A stretch of DNA of 39,148 nucleotides from Lacticaseibacillus saniviri JCM 17471 = DSM 24301 (GCF_001311785.1 NZ_BBBX01000024.1:1-39148), one strand, 5' to 3'; numbered from the stretch's first letter, positions 15,861-25,979 are shown. Made by a program: numbers and translations. The notes: a model not told the origin generated them from the sequence alone.

Positions 15861-16864
15861 TTCTTACCACCGCCCCTTCGTCCGAGATAAAAGGCGAGTC
15901 CAACTGCGACGAGTAATAGCACAACCCCAGCTGTAATGTAGGCCCATGTCCAATCGGTAGGTGCAACACCGCTTGCCTTCTCATTCAGTCGCTTGGCTTG
16001 ATCATCTGTAATCGTCAGCTTTTTATTCAACGTCCAGCTCTCTTTGCCTGAGGTGGCGACAATTTTGACCACGTACTCCCCCGCCTGATAGGCCTTGTTT
16101 TTCATATCGATGGTGAAATCGAAATTTGAATGCGGCGCCATCGCCAGATTTTCTTTGGTGGTTTGATAAGTGGGTTTATCTTCGTTCACCTTAGTCGCGG
16201 TCGCCTTCACCTTCATTTTGCCAAACAGGACAGGTGCAACATTCCGGATATTCGCCTTGATTGCCGTGCGCTGATTATGTAACGCTGCTCTCACGGCTCC
16301 CAACTTCAACTCCGGCAATAACATGTCCGTCTTCTCACGCAATCGCGCGCCGATTACCATCGCAAAATTATTCTGAATCGAGATGCCGCTCTCTTGCTTC
16401 TCGTCGTCTTTTGCCTTAGGTGTGACATAGAAGCCACCCAGGACTGTGCCTGAGAAGCTCGTCGTCGGTGGCGTCATCGTGAACGTTAACGTCTTTTGTT
16501 CCTGCTCACCTAATGTGACAGTTTGCTTGTCAGACATCATCTGCGAGAACTTGACCTTCGCCGTGCTATCCAGCGGAGCCTTGTCCTTGCTGTACTCGAT
16601 GACCCCATTGCTGTTCGTGAACGCATCGTGAGGTGAAACCACCAGGGTGATCGGTTCATCCGCCAGATTACGCACGTCAACGGCCAATTGTTGCGGTTGC
16701 CCCGGTGTGACCTTGATGTCAAAATAACTCGCAGTCTTATCGATCTGCGTCTCGGGTATGTGTGCCTTGACCGTGAAACCTGCCCCGGCAGCATGAACTT
16801 GAGTCGTGCCGCCAATCATCAGGCTCATCATCAAGCCAAGTAACCACCAGTACCATCGCTTCAC
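15857..16864 (-). CDS. DUF916/DUF3324 WxL-interacting protein (CscA-like)
   Basis: A 335-residue cell-surface protein. It has a signal peptide ending THVHAA-like at about residue 25, an N-terminal DUF916 beta domain (GFTVKAHIPETQIDKTASYFDIKV...) and a DUF3324 domain from about 170. A membrane helix (TWAYITAGVVLLLVAVGLAFYLG) and an RRGGGKK tail complete it. This family, named WxLIP, binds WxL proteins and peptidoglycan. The GTG at 16864 is preferred over the ATG at 16870, because AGGAGG would be only 1-2 bases from the ATG but 7 from the GTG. It is the first gene of a three-gene cluster. Confidence 0.9.
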   Translation of the reverse strand: MKRWYWWLLGLMMSLMIGGTTQVHAAGAGFTVKAHIPETQIDKTASYFDIKVTPGQPQQLAVDVRNLADEPITLVVSPHDAFTNSNGVIEYSKDKAPLDSTAKVKFSQMMSDKQTVTLGEQEQKTLTFTMTPPTTSFSGTVLGGFYVTPKAKDDEKQESGISIQNNFAMVIGARLREKTDMLLPELKLGAVRAALHNQRTAIKANIRNVAPVLFGKMKVKATATKVNEDKPTYQTTKENLAMAPHSNFDFTIDMKNKAYQAGEYVVKIVATSGKESWTLNKKLTITDDQAKRLNEKASGVAPTDWTWAYITAGVVLLLVAVGLAFYLGRRGGGKK

Positions 16865-16870
16865 AGCCAT

Positions 16871-17333
16871 TCCTCCTTAGAAGTTGTTAGGGGAGATTAA
16901 AGATTTGTTTCATGATGCTTTCTTTTTACCTTCTTTAAGCATAACAAAAGAAAACGTTATAGTAATCATAACAATATTTATATAACTGAAGATATATATA
17001 AAGTTGATACTACGGTGCTTACATTTTAACTTTCATGTTATTCGCTGCTGATTACCCCTGGATAGAATTTTTAGTTGCGCAAATTTCGATATTGGCATAG
17101 TCCCAAATCAGTCATCTTACAGCGCTTTCAAAATCACTTTTTCATTAATTTAGATACCGATTTCATTAACTTTCACGTATTGCTCATCGCCTATAACGAC
17201 GCAGATTATCTTGACTATGTCGTTCTTTAATCCGGCAGATTAATTGGCCCATACCGATGTAAACATACTTGTAAGCTGGTCCATTAAATGATTCAATATT
17301 GTTTGTTAAAAATATTCACGAGGAGCAATTATT
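16871..17333. promoter_or_regulatory. 463-bp AT-rich regulatory gap with candidate cre and operator
   Basis: No ORF or RNA gene is evident. On the minus strand TGAAAGCGCTGTAA (17130-17117) is close to the CcpA cre consensus, missing one base in the final CA. ATTGGCCCATACCGAT at 17243-17258 is an imperfect inverted repeat of the ATTGG...CCAAT kind bound by GntR-type NagR/YvoA regulators. Both lie upstream of the PTS gene. The region probably also carries the promoter of the divergent WxL operon. Confidence 0.4.
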
Positions 17334-19329
17334 ATGAAGAGTTATTTACAACGTATGGGACGCTCACTGCAGCTTCCTGTTGCTGTGTTACCAGCTGCTG
17401 CTCTGCTGGTAGGGATTGGGAACTATTGGGCGTCATTCAGTAACGATGTCGTGGCCCGTTTTCTGCAAGCAGGCGGATTGGCGATTCTCAACAACCTGCC
17501 ATTATTGTTCGCCGTCGGACTGGCCTTTGGAATGTCCAAGAATCAAGACGGCGCCGCTGCCCTTTCCGGGTTAGTCGCTTTTGAAGTGGTCTCCCAGGTC
17601 CTCAAGCCTGAATCCGTGTCAACTTTACTAGGTATCAAGCTAACCGCCGTTGATCCCGCGTTTGCTCAGAGTGGTAACGTGCTGATTGGGATCATCTCTG
17701 GACTGATTGCCGCCGCGATGTATAATCGCTTCTATGAAACCAAATTACCAATGGCGCTCTCCTTCTTCAGTGGGAAGCGTTTGGTACCGATTGTCACATC
17801 ATTTGTGATGATGGCTGTCGCAGTCCTGATGCTCTTCATCTGGCCACCTGTCTTTGAAGGCATTGTGACCTTCGCTAAGTTCATCTTAGGCCTGGGTGCT
17901 TTCGGTGCCGGCCTGTTCGGTTTCTTCAACCGTCTGTTGATTCCAACTGGCTTACACCAAGCCTTGAATTCAGTATTCTGGTTTGATGTTGCCGGCATCA
18001 ATGATATCGGTAAGTTCTTGTCCCACACAGGGATTAAGGGTGTGACCGGGATGTACCAAGCCGGCTTCTTCCCAATCATGATGTTTGGCTTACCTGCTGG
18101 CGCTCTCGCCATCTATAAGAATGCACGGCCTGAAAATAAAAAGTCACCGGTTCTCTGATGTTGGCTGCCGCCTTTGCCTCCTTCTTCACCGGTGTGACTG
18201 AACCACTCGAATTCTCATTTATGTTCGTCGCATGGCCTTTGTACGTGTTGCATGCCGTCTCACTGGCCTCTCATTGGCCTTTGCCGCATTCATGCACTGG
18301 ACCGCTGGCTTTGCCTTCAGTGCCGGGCTTGTTGACTTCTTACTCAGTCTGCGCAATCCAATTGCCAATCACCCCCTGATGCTCGTGCTTCAAGGTCTCG
18401 TGATGGCTGCTATCTATTACTTCGGCTTTGATTTTGCCATCAAGAAGTTCAACCTGATGACACCGGGACGTGAAGAACTCGTCGAAGAAGCAGAAGAGGC
18501 CTCTGTTGAAGCGGATGCTGCCGACGACAAGTATATGAAGCAAGCCAAGAAGATTTTTGCTGCCATTGGTGGTAGTGATAACATCAATGTCGTTGATAAC
18601 TGCACGACACGTCTGCGTTTGCAATTGAAGGACACGAATAAAATCAATCAGAACGCGATTAACTTCCGGTGCTGCCGGGATGAATGTGTTGGATGACACC
18701 AACCTTCAAATCGTGATTGGGACTGAAGTGCAATTCGTTGCCGACAGTCTACGCCACTTATTTGAAACTAAAGCACCCGTTAATAACAACGCTGCAGCGT
18801 CTTCTGAAGCAAAAGCTGCCACACCTGCGCCTGCACCAGATGCCTTACCTGACGATGTGACATCCGGTGCACAGATGCCTTTTACACCGTGGCTAATGGT
18901 AACTTCATCGATATCGAAAGTGTCGATGATCCTACCTTTGCCCAAAAGATGTTAGGTGACGGCTATGCAGTTATTCCTAGCGACAACAATATCGTCTCGC
19001 CTGTCGATGGGACGATTATGACCGTCTTCCCTACTAAGCACGCCATTGGTATCAAGTCGACTGACGGCCTCGAAGTGCTGGTTCACATGGGAATTGATAC
19101 CGTTGAGCTCGATGGCAAGCCATTCACGGTTGCTGTTAAGGAAGGTGACACCGTGAAGCATGGTGACCCACTTGCCACAGCTGACCTCGAACAAATCACG
19201 GCAGCTGGCAAGAAGACTGCGATGATGGTCATCATTACTAACATGCCTGTTGTCAGCTACATGAAGTTCAGCCAGACCGATCGTAAGGTCACTGCGAACG
19301 AATTGGCGGTTAAAGCAACGATTAAATAG
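17334..19329 (+). CDS. PTS sugar transporter EIICBA, N-acetylglucosamine/glucose type (four frameshifts)
   Basis: A single-chain phosphotransferase permease that imports and phosphorylates a sugar. The EIIC domain starts [20 protein letters not shown] as in NagE-type proteins, and contains [22 protein letters not shown] and [18 protein letters not shown]. The EIIB domain has the phosphocysteine motif [14 protein letters not shown] Pro/Ala linker leads to EIIA with the phosphohistidine in [13 protein letters not shown]-acetylglucosamine is the best guess; glucose or another hexose is possible. Shifts occur near 18138-18142 (A-run), 18258, 18661-18664 and 18868-18876. Read through, it gives about 665 residues, normal for the family. 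GAGGAG precedes the ATG. The TAG stop is the first part of a repeat. Confidence 0.87.
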
Positions 19330-19410
19330 AGCGTGACCACCCCCGGTCAGCAATCGAGCACTAACGAGACTCACGAAATAATCGTGGTTTTACCTTTTGG
19401 AACACATTTC
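19327..19410 (+). repeat. degenerate modular GAGCGCG repeat, type A
   Basis: The repeat begins at the TAG stop of the PTS gene (TAGAGCGTGACC) and keeps CGGTCAGCAATCGAGCACTAACGA of module A. It is then shortened and closes with GGAACACATTT. The terminator at 19425 follows within 15 bases. Confidence 0.8.
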
Positions 19411-19424
19411 AAATCTGACCACAC

Positions 19425-19462
19425 AAAAAGCGACACACCTCACTCGAGATGTGTCGCTTTTT
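19425..19462. terminator. bidirectional intrinsic terminator between PTS and glpT-like genes
   Basis: AAAAAGCGACACA (19425-19437) pairs perfectly with TGTGTCGCTTTTT (19450-19462). It serves both convergent genes. Confidence 0.92.
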
Positions 19463-19472
19463 CATCACTCAA

Positions 19473-20828
19473 TTACTTGGCATCATGTAGCACTGTTTGA
19501 CCACGCAAGTTCCACGTAATCCCAAATAGGATTGTGGCCAGCACACTCGCGCCCAAAATCAGTTGAAAACCAAAGTTCCAGCCAAATGCATCCACAGCGG
19601 CCCCAATCATCGCGTTAGCCGAGAAGGAACCAAAGAAGTAGCCGAAGAGACCGGTTAAGCCGGCTGCCGTCCCAGCGGCTTTCTTAGGCACTAAGTCCAA
19701 TGCCTGCAGGCCAATCAACATCACTGGCCCGTAAATCCAGAAACCAATCATGATTAACGAGAAGTTGATGACACCCATGTTAGTCGCGTTCATATAAATG
19801 AAAACAAAACGGTCACAACTAACATGAAGAAGAAGCCGGCCGGGCCACGACGACCCTTGAAGATTTTGTCGGACATCCATCCGGCAAACAGTGTCCCAGG
19901 AATTCCCGCCATTTCGTACCAGAAATAGGCCCAACTGGAGGCGCCCAGATTGATGTGCTTCACTTCTGTGAGGTATGTCGGTGCCCAGTTTTCGACACCG
20001 TAGCGAACCAAATAGACAAAGATGTTGGCCACCGCAATCACCCAGATCCACTTATTGTTCAGCACATACTTGAACAGAATCTCTTTAGTGGTCATTTCTT
20101 TTTCAAACAGGTGGTGATCCTCATTCGGATAATCCTGACGGTATTCCTCAATCGGTGGTAACCCAACAGATTCTGGTGTGTCACGAATTGTGAGGTACGC
20201 GAAGACGGCGACCACTAAACCAATAATAGCGGGTAGAATGAAAGCACCATGATAGGAGCTGATGCCAAACAACTGCGTGCTCGCCAGAATCGCAATCCCA
20301 GCAGTGGCGAGTGGTGCCATGAAGCCACCACCCACATTGTGCGCAACGTTCCAGATTGCGGTTTTACCGCCCCGCTCGTTAATTGAGTACCAGTGAACCA
20401 AGACGCGGCCAGATGGTGGCCACCCCATGCCCTGGAACCAGCCCAACACAAACAGCACAATGAACATAATCGTCACGCTTCCGGTCAGCGCTGGAATGAA
20501 CCCCATTGCCAAATTGACCAGCGCGGCCATCGTCAGGCCCAGTGGCAAGAACAGACGCGCATTACTCTGATCAGAGACAATGCCCATGACGAACTTACTG
20601 ATTCCGTATGCTAATGACACGGCAGACAAAGCGAACCCCAATTCCGCCTTGCTAAACCCCGCCTTAATCACGCGGGCATCGCTAGCGAAAAGTTATTCCG
20701 CAGCAAATAATACCCAGCGTACCCAACAAAATACCCAAGAAAACCTGCAACCGCAGTCGCTTATAGGTGGCATCTACCTTCTCAGTTGGCACCTTCTTCT
20801 TAGCGACTGGTGGTGTGAATAATGACAT
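19473..20828 (-). CDS. glpT: organophosphate:phosphate antiporter, GlpT-like MFS transporter (three frameshifts)
   Basis: A 12-helix transporter of the OPA family that exchanges glycerol-3-phosphate or a sugar phosphate for phosphate. Landmarks are YYLLRNNFSLAMPRVIKAG in helix 1, KFVMGIVSDQSNARLFLPLG, GWFQGMGWPPSGRVLVHWYS, the central loop, and FKGRRGPAGFFFM. The start ATG (20826-20828) has GGAGGTGA upstream. Single bases are missing near 20722-20724, 20674-20676 and 19806-19809, all in homopolymers. Repaired length is 452 residues, normal for GlpT. GlpT and UhpT/UhpC are close, so the exact substrate is uncertain. A cre-like site lies about 40 bases upstream of the start. Confidence 0.85.
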
Positions 20829-20867
20829 CGTGCTCACCTCCAAAGTGAATTGCTTACAATATGATTT

Positions 20868-20881
20868 TGCAAGCGCTTTAT
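20868..20881 (-). promoter_or_regulatory. candidate cre (CcpA) site upstream of glpT-like gene
   Basis: On the minus strand ATAAAGCGCTTGCA matches the cre consensus TGNAANCGNTNNCA except at the first two positions. It lies 40 bases before the start codon, where CcpA binding would repress. Confidence 0.45.
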
Positions 20882-20941
20882 AACACGATTATAATAGCAT
20901 ATTCGTTTCATTATTACTATACTTTCGAATCTTACCATTAA

Positions 20942-20973
20942 AAAAAGCTGTGACATTGCTGCCGCAGCTTTTT
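20942..20973 (-). terminator. intrinsic terminator of the bcr-napA operon
   Basis: AAAAAGCTG (20942-20950) pairs with CAGCTTTTT (20965-20973), extended by G-T and G-C pairs. It lies 20 bases after the antiporter stop. Confidence 0.85.
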
Positions 20974-20993
20974 GATCATTCAGTTCACTTAAT

Positions 20994-22137
20994 CTAAACC
21001 CGTTTCAACGCATCCTTCAGCATGAAGGGCGCAATCAGTGTTGTCAGGATAATCACGACAATCACGGCGGAATAGTATTCCTTGCCCAGCAGTTGGGCTT
21101 CAAACCCAATCTGCGCCACGATTAACGCCATTTCACCACGCGACACCATACCAGCACCGATGACGTTACTCTCGGGCCACGTGCTACCGGTCCAACGCGC
21201 ACCCAGACCACCGCCGACCCATTTGGTCAACAGTGCAATCACAGTGAGAATCAGGATGAAGCCGATATCTTTCCATAAACCGTCGAAACGCATGTTGAGG
21301 CCAATGCTGACAAAGAAGACGGGAATGAACACCGCATAGCCAATCGCCTCAACATTTTTGATCGACCTCGTGCCGATACTGGGTTTGCCCAACCGCAACA
21401 CCCGCGAAAAAGGCACCGATAACTGCACTCAGGCCAATCAGATCAGCGACATAGGCCATGCCCAAGCACAGTAATAGCGACATGATGGTCACAGCGATGC
21501 TCGGATACATTTTCTCAGCCAGGCGCATCAGATATGGCGCGGCCCATTTGACCACCGCATAGATGGCGACAAAGTATAGCGCCTGCTCAACCATGGTCAG
21601 CCACAGTGGTGCGCCGCCTTTCTCACTGGTGCCCAACACGCTGACCGTCACACTCAAAATCAACACGGTCAGGATGTCATCGACCACCGCTGCGCCCAAA
21701 ATGGTCGCGCCGCTTTTGCCGTCCAACGCGTTCAATTCTTTGAGCACCTCAACCGAAATCGAAACGGATGTGGCCGCAAAGGTGATTCCCAGAAATAGGC
21801 TGCTGGTGCTGGAGAAGCCCCACAGCAGGCCGAAGCCGAGGACAGCGGCAATCGGTAGAATCACCCCAATGACGGCCACCAGCACGCCTGGCTTAAAGTA
21901 TTTGCGCAAGAGATTGAGATCACTCTCAAGTCCCGCAATAAACATCAAAATAATGACCCCGATCTCGGAGAATTCGCTCATTGTGTGCGTCAGTTGTACC
22001 CAGTTGAGTAACGCGGGGCCAATCAAGATGCCGGCCAGTAACTGGCCGATGACGGCGGGCATGCCGAGTTTGCGGCTGAAGTGCCCCATCACCAGTGTTG
22101 TGACCAGAATTAATGCTAAGCTTCCTAAAAAGTTCAT
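20994..22137 (-). CDS. CPA2 family Na+/H+ antiporter, NapA-type (frameshifted)
   Basis: A cation/proton antiporter of about 380 residues with 12-13 membrane helices. The paired acidic ion-binding residues lie in AAVVDDILTVL (Asp153-Asp154). Other family features are GMPAVIGQLLAGILIGP in helix 2, GLESDL, and PVFFVSIGLNMRF. The frame changes at an A-run (21355-21359 as T on the plus strand). Removing one base joins HEVDQ to NVEAIGYAVFIP, so here the sequence seems to have one base too many. GGGAGG is 6 bases from the ATG. It follows the Bcr/CflA gene by 13 bases and ends at its own terminator. The role is probably Na+ and pH homeostasis. Confidence 0.88.
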
Positions 22138-22150
22138 TTGTAGCCTCCCT

Positions 22151-23333
22151 TTATGCGGTTTGTTTATTCATCGTCCATAGCAGATAAGCAGCGAGTTCAG
22201 CGGCAATAATGAGACTTGCCATGGGCAGTGGGCTCGTGGTGCCAAAAGCGCCGACCAATGGTGACATGATGCCCCCAATGGCGTTCATCCCCAAGCCGAG
22301 CAGCGCGGATGCACTACCGGCTTGTTGCCCGCTCTGCTGCATACCGAGACTTGTCGCCGTGGTGTTGACCATCCCGACCATGCCAACCACGATCCACAGT
22401 CCCACGACCATGATCCAGAAGTTGTTCAATGTCAGGGCATTAGCCAACAAGACACCACCTGCGAGCGTGCCGATCGTAATCGCAACACTCAAAAGTTGTT
22501 TTTCCGTATATTTTCCAATCAGATTCCCAGTCAGCTTGGTAATTAGCACAATGCCCAGGCCATTGACCGCGTAGAAAATACTGAACACGCCCGCACTCAG
22601 ACCGTAGTACTGCTGATAAACGAACGTGGAACCGGAGATATAACTAAAGAGCGCACCATACACCAATCCTTGCGTCAAAACATACGTCATGAAGGATTTA
22701 GTTTTGACCAATTCCCCCATCCCGCGAAATGCGTGACCGATTGCTTGCGTGCGTTGATCAACCATCAGTGTTTCAGGCAAAATCGTCAGCGCCAACACAA
22801 TCAGAATGGCCCCAATGGCGGCGAGTAAGTAGAATATCCCATTCCAGTCCGTCAACGTGAGAATCCCGCTTCCTAAAACCGGGGGAAATAATTGGAAAAA
22901 TCCCGTTGATGGCCATCAACACGGATAGATAACGCGTCAGTTCATGACCACTGAATAAGTCTCGTGCAATCGAGCGCGACAGCACCTGGCCAGCGGATCC
23001 ACCGATACCTTGTATCAGTCGCAGCAAGAGAATCACCCAGATATTATTCGACAGCGCGATGCCCAGAGAGGCGAGCGTAAAGAGCACGAGCCCGCTGATC
23101 AAGGGCCATTTGCGGCCGTAATGATCAGAGAGCGGGCCGATAATCAGTTGCCCGCCAGCAAGCCCCAACAGGCTCATCGTGATGGTCATCTGAATCAAGG
23201 TGGCACTCGCGTTGACATCGTGTTGAATCACCGGCAGTGCGGGCAAGTAGAGGTCCATCGACAATGGGCCAAATGCCGATAGGGTACCAAGCAACCCCAG
23301 CATCAAGAAGCGATGTTTAACAGCTGGCTTCAT
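22151..23333 (-). CDS. Bcr/CflA-type MFS multidrug exporter (frameshifted)
   Basis: A 12-helix drug:H+ antiporter of about 393 residues. The diagnostic first helix is LGTLSAFGPLSMDLYLPALPVI, followed by the A-motif GPLSDHYGRKWPLISG and RLIQGIGGSAGQVLSRSIARD. A C-run at 22881-22885 (G on the plus strand) has one base too many. With it removed, FPIISP continues as VLGSGILTLTDWNGIF. The ATG at 23333 has a weak GAGGG ribosome site. It is the first gene of a two-gene operon with the NapA-type antiporter. Confidence 0.88.
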
Positions 23334-23388
23334 ATTAACCCTCACTTTCCGTTACAACAGCATCAGTTCTAGTCCTATTTGGAAACAC

Positions 23389-23444
23389 AAAAAGCGGGCA
23401 ATGGAATCAACCTTTCGTAAAGAAGTCTCATCCCATTGTCCCGC
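23389..23444 (-). terminator. intrinsic terminator of the alkaline-shock operon
   Basis: On the minus strand GCGGGACAATGG pairs with CCATTG-CCCGC (one bulged A) and is followed by five T (23393-23389). It lies about 50 bases after the Asp23 stop. Confidence 0.8.
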
Positions 23445-23493
23445 ATATTTAGCGATTGCGCAATTCATTCCCGCAGGAAGACTCGCGAATCAA

Positions 23494-23966
23494 TTAATTT
23501 GGCTGATTTTGAGTTTGATTCTGAGTGGCTTTGTTTTTATTGTCTTCTTCTTGCTTGGCAATTTCTTCATTCGTCAACATGTCCTTCACGGTCATCTTGA
23601 TTTCAGTGACTTCAAGGCCAGTCATTTCTTGAACGTTATCACAGATCGCTGATGATACTTGTTCAAAGATTTTGGTGCTTGAACGCCATACTTCATCGTT
23701 GCATCGAGTTCAACCTTCACGTACTTGTTGTCCTTGATATCAACAGAGACACCCTTCTTAGGATTCTCATCCTTACGGAACATATCTGTCACGTCTGAGA
23801 AAACATTGCCTTCCAGACTAACGACGCCATCAATATCAGCACTTGTCTTGCCGACAATCTTTTGAACAACACCGTCGTCGAAGATCAATTCTTGGTCAAC
23901 ATCGATAGGTTCATTTTGCTTGTTTGGCATTTGCTTTGGGTCCATTGGTTTTGTCTTTGTATCCAT
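23494..23966 (-). CDS. asp23: Asp23/Gls24 family alkaline-shock protein (frameshifted)
   Basis: Asp23 proteins coat the inner face of the membrane in firmicutes and are tied to envelope stress. The product begins MDTKTKPMDPKQ with AGGAGG 9 bases upstream. It has the family core LIFDDGVVQKIVGKTSADIDGVVSLEGNVFSDV and the strand VSVDIKDNKYVKVELDATMKYG. One base is missing at a T-run (23670-23673). Adding it gives QAPKIFEQVSSAICDNVQEMTGLEV and a Gln/Asn-rich tail ending QPN at TAA 23496-23494, about 157 residues. It is the last gene of the glsB-amaP-DUF2273-asp23 operon. Confidence 0.9.
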
Positions 23967-23998
23967 AAAGTTATTACCTCCTAGGTAAGTTTGCCTGA

Positions 23999-24394
23999 TT
24001 AAGTATTTGCCTTCTGCCATTCACGGCGAGTCATGATGTCGGTCACATTGAGATTCAATGCGATCAACTGGAGACCCGTCATCCGTTCAATAGCATTCGA
24101 TACGCGTTGTTGCAGTGTTGTAAAGACTTCGCGTGCATCGACATCGTAGGCAAGGATGCCCGTCACATCGACGCTCACTTGTTCTTCACCCACATCAACC
24201 TTGATGCCCTTTGAAACACGTTCATCGCGGCCAAATGTTTCGGAAATACTGTCAACAACATTGCCATCCATCCCCAATAAGCCATCGACATCTTGGGCAC
24301 AGAGACTCACAATTTTTTGAATGACGTAATCATCAAATGTGAGTCGACTATTCGTTTTTAAGAGTTCTTGTGTATCGTTCACTGCTGCTTGCAT
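23999..24394 (-). CDS. second Asp23/Gls24 family protein
   Basis: A 131-residue paralogue of the neighbouring Asp23, with the shared pattern LTFDDYVIQKIVSLCAQDVDGLLGMDGNVVDSISETFGRDERVSKGIKVDV and a C-terminal RMTGLQLIALNLNVTDIM. An AGGGAG site precedes the ATG. It lies between the DUF2273 gene and asp23. Having two Asp23-type genes beside amaP is common in Lactobacillaceae. Confidence 0.92.
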   Translation of the reverse strand: MQAAVNDTQELLKTNSRLTFDDYVIQKIVSLCAQDVDGLLGMDGNVVDSISETFGRDERVSKGIKVDVGEEQVSVDVTGILAYDVDAREVFTTLQQRVSNAIERMTGLQLIALNLNVTDIMTRREWQKANT

Positions 24395-24398
24395 GGCG

Positions 24399-24593
24399 TC
24401 ATCTCCCTCGATTAATTTGTCGCTTCCCGTCTCGGAGCCAATTCATGACATTTTCTCGATTAGGTTGCCACCAGCGTTCAACCACCATACCGATGATTGC
24501 TGCCACAATAATCCAGAAAATACCCCAGAAGCCCCACTGTAAACATGCCGCGGCGAGGATAGCGCCAATCACCGCACCTTTTGTTCCGCTCAT
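24399..24593 (-). CDS. DUF2273 small membrane protein
   Basis: A 64-residue protein with two close hydrophobic segments (GAVIGAILAAACL and FWGIFWIIVAAIIGMVV) and a basic tail. This matches the DUF2273 family that regularly accompanies AmaP and Asp23. It is 4 bases from the next gene. Its precise role is unknown. Confidence 0.85.
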   Translation of the reverse strand: MSGTKGAVIGAILAAACLQWGFWGIFWIIVAAIIGMVVERWWQPNRENVMNWLRDGKRQINRGR

Positions 24594-24605
24594 AGCCTAC
24601 CTCCT

Positions 24606-25142
24606 TTACACAACATGTGTCACACCAGTTTCCTGAGCGGCGTGAACATGCACAGTCGCGTGTTTCACCGGTACGCCCAAGACTTCAGCTAACTTATCTT
24701 TCGCGGTTTGTTCAATCCGCTTGCCTTCTTCTGCTAATTCAGTCTGTTTGAGACTATGCGCATCGACCTTAACCTTCGTCGCAGAACGACGCTGATAGAG
24801 ATCAACATCCACAACCACATTCTTGACTGGGTGGCGTGAGGAGATGGTCTTGCTGACCATATTCTCAATCGCACGTTTGGAAATCACAACATCACCTTGA
24901 TTGCTCGACAGTGTCAGGTCTTGCACACTGCTGCGTCTCAGCAAGGCAACCAGTAAGATAACCACAAATGTGACTAACACCACAGCAGAAGCAACCAACA
25001 AACTCATCCGCATTTCGGACCAATAAGTGATGAGCCAGCGATTAATCGGTTCGACCGGCCAGAGCATCGCCCCCACTAACAGTGCTTGCAGGATCCCAAT
25101 GACGGCCACGATGCCAAGAATCAATTTCGTTATCGGTCTCAT
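24606..25142 (-). CDS. amaP: alkaline-shock membrane anchor protein AmaP
   Basis: AmaP anchors Asp23 at the membrane in Staphylococcus aureus. The 178-residue product has two N-terminal membrane helices (residues 5-27 and 47-68). Its cytoplasmic domain, ISKRAIENMVSKTISSRHPVKNVVVDVDLYQRRSATKVKVDAHSL, itself resembles the Asp23 fold. Length and order match the family. A ribosome site AAGGAGG precedes the ATG. Confidence 0.9.
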   Translation of the reverse strand: MRPITKLILGIVAVIGILQALLVGAMLWPVEPINRWLITYWSEMRMSLLVASAVVLVTFVVILLVALLRRSSVQDLTLSSNQGDVVISKRAIENMVSKTISSRHPVKNVVVDVDLYQRRSATKVKVDAHSLKQTELAEEGKRIEQTAKDKLAEVLGVPVKHATVHVHAAQETGVTHVV

Positions 25143-25165
25143 TCTTGTCCTCCTTGGCTAGTTGC

Positions 25166-25429
25166 CTAGCTGCGGCGTGATTTGTTCATGGATCCCATAA
25201 TTAATGAGACAACGAAGACAACAATAATCGCCCCTAAGATGGCGGGAATAATTGCCATACCAGCGACTACTGGTCCCCAACTGCTGAACAACGTCGAGCC
25301 CAGCCACGAACCAACCAGTCCTGCAATAATGTTACCAATCCAACCAAACGGCATATCCCGGCCAACAATCATCTGACCGATGACACCGATGACGGCACCA
25401 ATAATTAATACCCAAATTGCATGAAACAT
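25166..25429 (-). CDS. GlsB/YeaQ/YmgE family stress-response membrane protein
   Basis: An 87-residue protein with three membrane segments and the family signature IGQMIVGRDMPFGWIGNIIAGLVGSWLG. Members (transglycosylase-associated family) are induced by bile, acid and envelope stress. AAAGGGGG lies before the ATG. It is the first gene of the alkaline-shock operon, and the promoter at 25478-25507 lies just upstream. Confidence 0.92.
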   Translation of the reverse strand: MFHAIWVLIIGAVIGVIGQMIVGRDMPFGWIGNIIAGLVGSWLGSTLFSSWGPVVAGMAIIPAILGAIIVVFVVSLIMGSMNKSRRS

Positions 25430-25477
25430 ATACTCATTCCCCCTTTATTTTTAGGCATTTCTTTCTGCCTTATACTT

Positions 25478-25507
25478 AGCATAAATGATTGAATGTCGCG
25501 GATGCAA
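25478..25507 (-). promoter_or_regulatory. promoter of the alkaline-shock operon with nearby palindrome and cre-like site
   Basis: On the minus strand TTGCAT (25507-25502) and TATGCT (25483-25478) are spaced by 18 bases, about 50 bases before glsB. Upstream are an inverted repeat CAATA-TTT-TATTG (25521-25533) and AGAAAGCGCTGTTA (25571-25584), a partial cre. Confidence 0.55.
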
Positions 25508-25596
25508 TAAAAAGGCTCAACAATATTTTATTGATTTTTAAATATGATTAATCCATCATTAATGGGTTATAGAAAGCGCTGTTATTGCAGCTAACA

Positions 25597-25637
25597 AAAA
25601 ACTGCGATAGACCGTTGTTAGGCTTATCACAGTTTTT
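25597..25637 (-). terminator. intrinsic terminator of the small gene at 25672
   Basis: AAAAACTG-C-GATA pairs with TATC-A-CAGTTTTT (25625-25637) around a 15-base loop; minus-strand transcripts end in five or more T. Confidence 0.8.
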
Positions 25638-25671
25638 CAGTTCTTATTTTAATGACAACTGATTCTACTAT

Positions 25672-25944
25672 CTACATTGGATAGTACAAACGTTGCACGC
25701 GATGATCTGGATCGGTCGCATATTCGAACTTCAGACTCGCTTTGTCGCCCATGATGGCCAACTTATCCGCCTGTGTCAAAGGCTCACCTTGTGCGGCCTT
25801 CCACGATTCATATGCTGGAATACTCATGCCGCTGCAACTGTTATTCAACATATGTTCTCGGAAACTAGCGGCGGCATCCAGTCGAGGTCGATATAAACGC
25901 GTGTTACCTAACGGCATTGCTGAAAAATCGTGTGCTTGTTGCAT
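25672..25944 (-). CDS. small hypothetical protein, 90 residues
   Basis: I do not recognise this protein. It is soluble, with no membrane segment or signal, and fairly balanced in charge. The middle contains CSGMSIPAYESWKAAQGEPLTQADKLAIMGDK and the end HRVQRLYYPM. It has a proper gene layout: a strong promoter (TTGACG, 18 bases, TAAAAT), a GGGGG ribosome site and its own terminator. It lies just upstream of the alkaline-shock operon with a cre-like site ahead of it, which hints at stress or carbon control. Confidence 0.7.
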   Translation of the reverse strand: MQQAHDFSAMPLGNTRLYRPRLDAAASFREHMLNNSCSGMSIPAYESWKAAQGEPLTQADKLAIMGDKASLKFEYATDPDHRVQRLYYPM

Positions 25945-25979
25945 GATTGTTCCCCCAATTCATTCGTTGATTTAACTAG

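Noticed and set aside
17334..19329. Separate EIIC, EIIB and EIIA genes
   Set aside because: The pieces lie in order with shifts of one base and conserved junctions, and lack their own ribosome sites; they are one EIICBA chain.
21563..22180. 205-residue plus-strand ORF
   Set aside because: Antisense shadow of the NapA-type antiporter; low-complexity composition, no ribosome site, no family likeness.
23401..23652. 83-residue plus-strand ORF
   Set aside because: Lies over the minus-strand terminator and the repaired 3' end of asp23.
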